Assembly (NCBI GenBank): GCA_902798605.1
Contig: CADBXH010000155.1
Location: 1-7,636 of the forward strand
DNA length: 7,636 nt
Reading direction: 5' to 3'
From: an uncultured Ruminococcus sp.
Lineage (GTDB): Bacteria; Bacillota_A; Clostridia; Oscillospirales; Acutalibacteraceae
Shown here: positions 7,601-7,636 of the stretch, one piece after another
Layout: the number at the start of each line of letters is the position of its first letter
How positions within the stretch are numbered: the stretch's first letter is position 1
Position numbers and translations under genes: made by a program
Notes under the pieces: generated by a model
Told to the model about the DNA's origin: nothing
Seen by the model: only the letters and a program-made list of their open reading frames with translations
The model's database searches: none

Positions 7601-7636
7601 ATATCCCATTTCTTCAAAAAGCTGTATAATGGCGTT
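4613..7636 (-). CDS. hsdR: Type I restriction-modification system, restriction/translocation subunit HsdR (5' end beyond the window)
   Basis: HsdR is the DNA-cutting, ATP-driven translocating subunit of the type I HsdRMS complex in the cytoplasm. Numbering from the Met at 7609, the RecB-like nuclease has Asp115 (RPDVLLF), Glu129-x-Lys131 (LMELKSP) and the QxxxY motif (QIRNY, 146-150). The superfamily 2 motor follows: Walker A HTQGSGKS (267-274), DEAH box (368-371), motif III GFTGTPI (414-420), motif V TGFD (607-610) and motif VI QAIARVNRVF (630-639) with Arg634 and Arg637. The C-terminal helical region, to the TAG at 4615-4613, would bind the methylase. All key residues are present and the frame is unbroken. 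The Met at 7609 is internal: nine more codons upstream (NAIIQLFEE) continue without a stop to the window edge and fit the usual HsdR N-terminus, so at least 1007 residues are present. hsdM and hsdS are not in view. Base composition is intermediate between its two downstream zones. Confidence 0.96.
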   Translation of the reverse strand, partial: NAIIQLFEEMGYTHAYGPDVVRDYKVPYYADELTAALYRLNPSLPDDAISDALYKLTNYENGELVQKNAVFMDYLQNGVEVRYTEKGEERSALCYLVDYSNIDNNSFVVANQWTYIENSEKRPDVLLFINGLPVVLMELKSPSREETDASEAYTQIRNYMHAIPSMFIYNAICVMSDLSENRAGTITSGEDRFMEWKTKDGSYENTQYAQFDTFFEGIFQKDRLLDILKNFILFSNEGLKQYKILAGYHQYFAVRKAVESTKKATVTDGKGGVFWHTQGSGKSLSMVFYAHLLQSELESPTIVVITDRNDLDDQLYSQFAKCKDFLRQEPVHAESREHLKSLLEGRKANGIIFTTMQKFEESGEPLSERRNIIVMADEAHRGQYGLTEKIKMTKNEKGELIAKKVIGTARIIRDTLPNATYIGFTGTPIATEDRNTREVFGDYIDIYDMTQAVEDGATRPVYYESRVMKLKLDETTLRLIDTEYDIMAQSADPDVIEKSKRELGQMEAILGHDDTIKSLVDDILAHYENYRENLLTGKAMIVAYSRAIAMKIYKRILEVRPSWTEKVAVVMTGSNKDPEEWHEIVGNKRHKEELAKKFKDNNSPLKIAIVVDMWLTGFDVPSLATMYVYKPMAGYNLMQAIARVNRVFRDKEGGLVVDYIGIASALKQAMNDYTVRDRKNYGNTDIAQVAYPKFIEKLTVCRDLLHGYDYSAFFGGNELTAGRTITGAVNFLLDRCREKDKESYVKEALLLKQALSLCSSIAEEREREEAAFFEAVRVLINRIQNQGGIKKLSLPEINAKINELLKQSIKSDGVINLFSDKEQEFSLFDPKFLEEISKMREKNLAVELLKKLIAEQVQIYRRTNLVKSEKFSKIMQSAMNRYLNGMLTNEEVIEEMLNLARQIREAKEEGEELGLTADELAFYDALTKPQAIKDFYENEELIAITKELADKLRKNRTIDWQKRDSARAKMRMMIRKLLKDHKYPPEGMENAVSTVMSQCELWADNSY

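Overview
The window reads almost entirely from the minus strand and looks like the edge of an accessory island in a Clostridia-type (Lachnospiraceae-like) Firmicute. The reasons are the strong AAAGGAGG Shine-Dalgarno sites, a GHKL-type sensor kinase with an HEIKK phosphoacceptor box, a two-domain flavodoxin-family protein and a type I restriction subunit. The host assignment is an inference; nothing here names a species.

In transcription order (high to low coordinates) the window holds: (1) the motor/nuclease subunit of a type I restriction-modification system, hsdR, at 7636-4613. It is open at the window edge, so its first residues lie outside. (2) An AT-rich block at 4577-about 2261 with three consecutive open frames: a four-helix membrane protein, a 380-residue soluble protein and a piece of about 221 residues. 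I read these as one gene of about 770 codons, broken by a one-base-type frameshift near 4105 and by an in-frame TGA at 2932-2930. I do not recognise the family. (3) An abrupt change to GC-rich DNA near 2260-2290, where the AT-rich frame runs directly into the 5' part of a flavodoxin-family oxidoreductase gene (about 2260-946). That gene also changes frame, near 2064. (4) After 27 bases, a membrane sensor histidine kinase (918-1), which runs off the other window edge. Its well-placed start and its body are in different frames.

Hand counts of single 60-base lines give the three compositional zones: 38/60 GC in the flavodoxin gene (1981-2040), 14/60 in the AT-rich block (3661-3720) and 31/60 in hsdR (5701-5760). 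hsdR plus the membrane-anchored gene therefore look like acquired DNA abutting a GC-rich chromosome segment, with the seam at the first codons of the flavodoxin gene.

Functionally, HsdR would cut and translocate foreign DNA with HsdM and HsdS, which are not in the window. The gene directly behind it (gap of 35 bases) is the best candidate for something undescribed: a membrane-anchored protein with a large helical cytoplasmic part, possibly an accessory of the restriction locus, but decayed or mis-sequenced in this copy. The flavodoxin gene and kinase form a separate, probably redox- or signal-related, operon. Three of the breaks are the same kind of shift (one extra or two missing bases), so sequencing error must be excluded before calling them pseudogenes. 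No RNA genes, CRISPR arrays, insertion sequences or convincing terminators were seen, and no gene-free stretch exceeds 300 bases.
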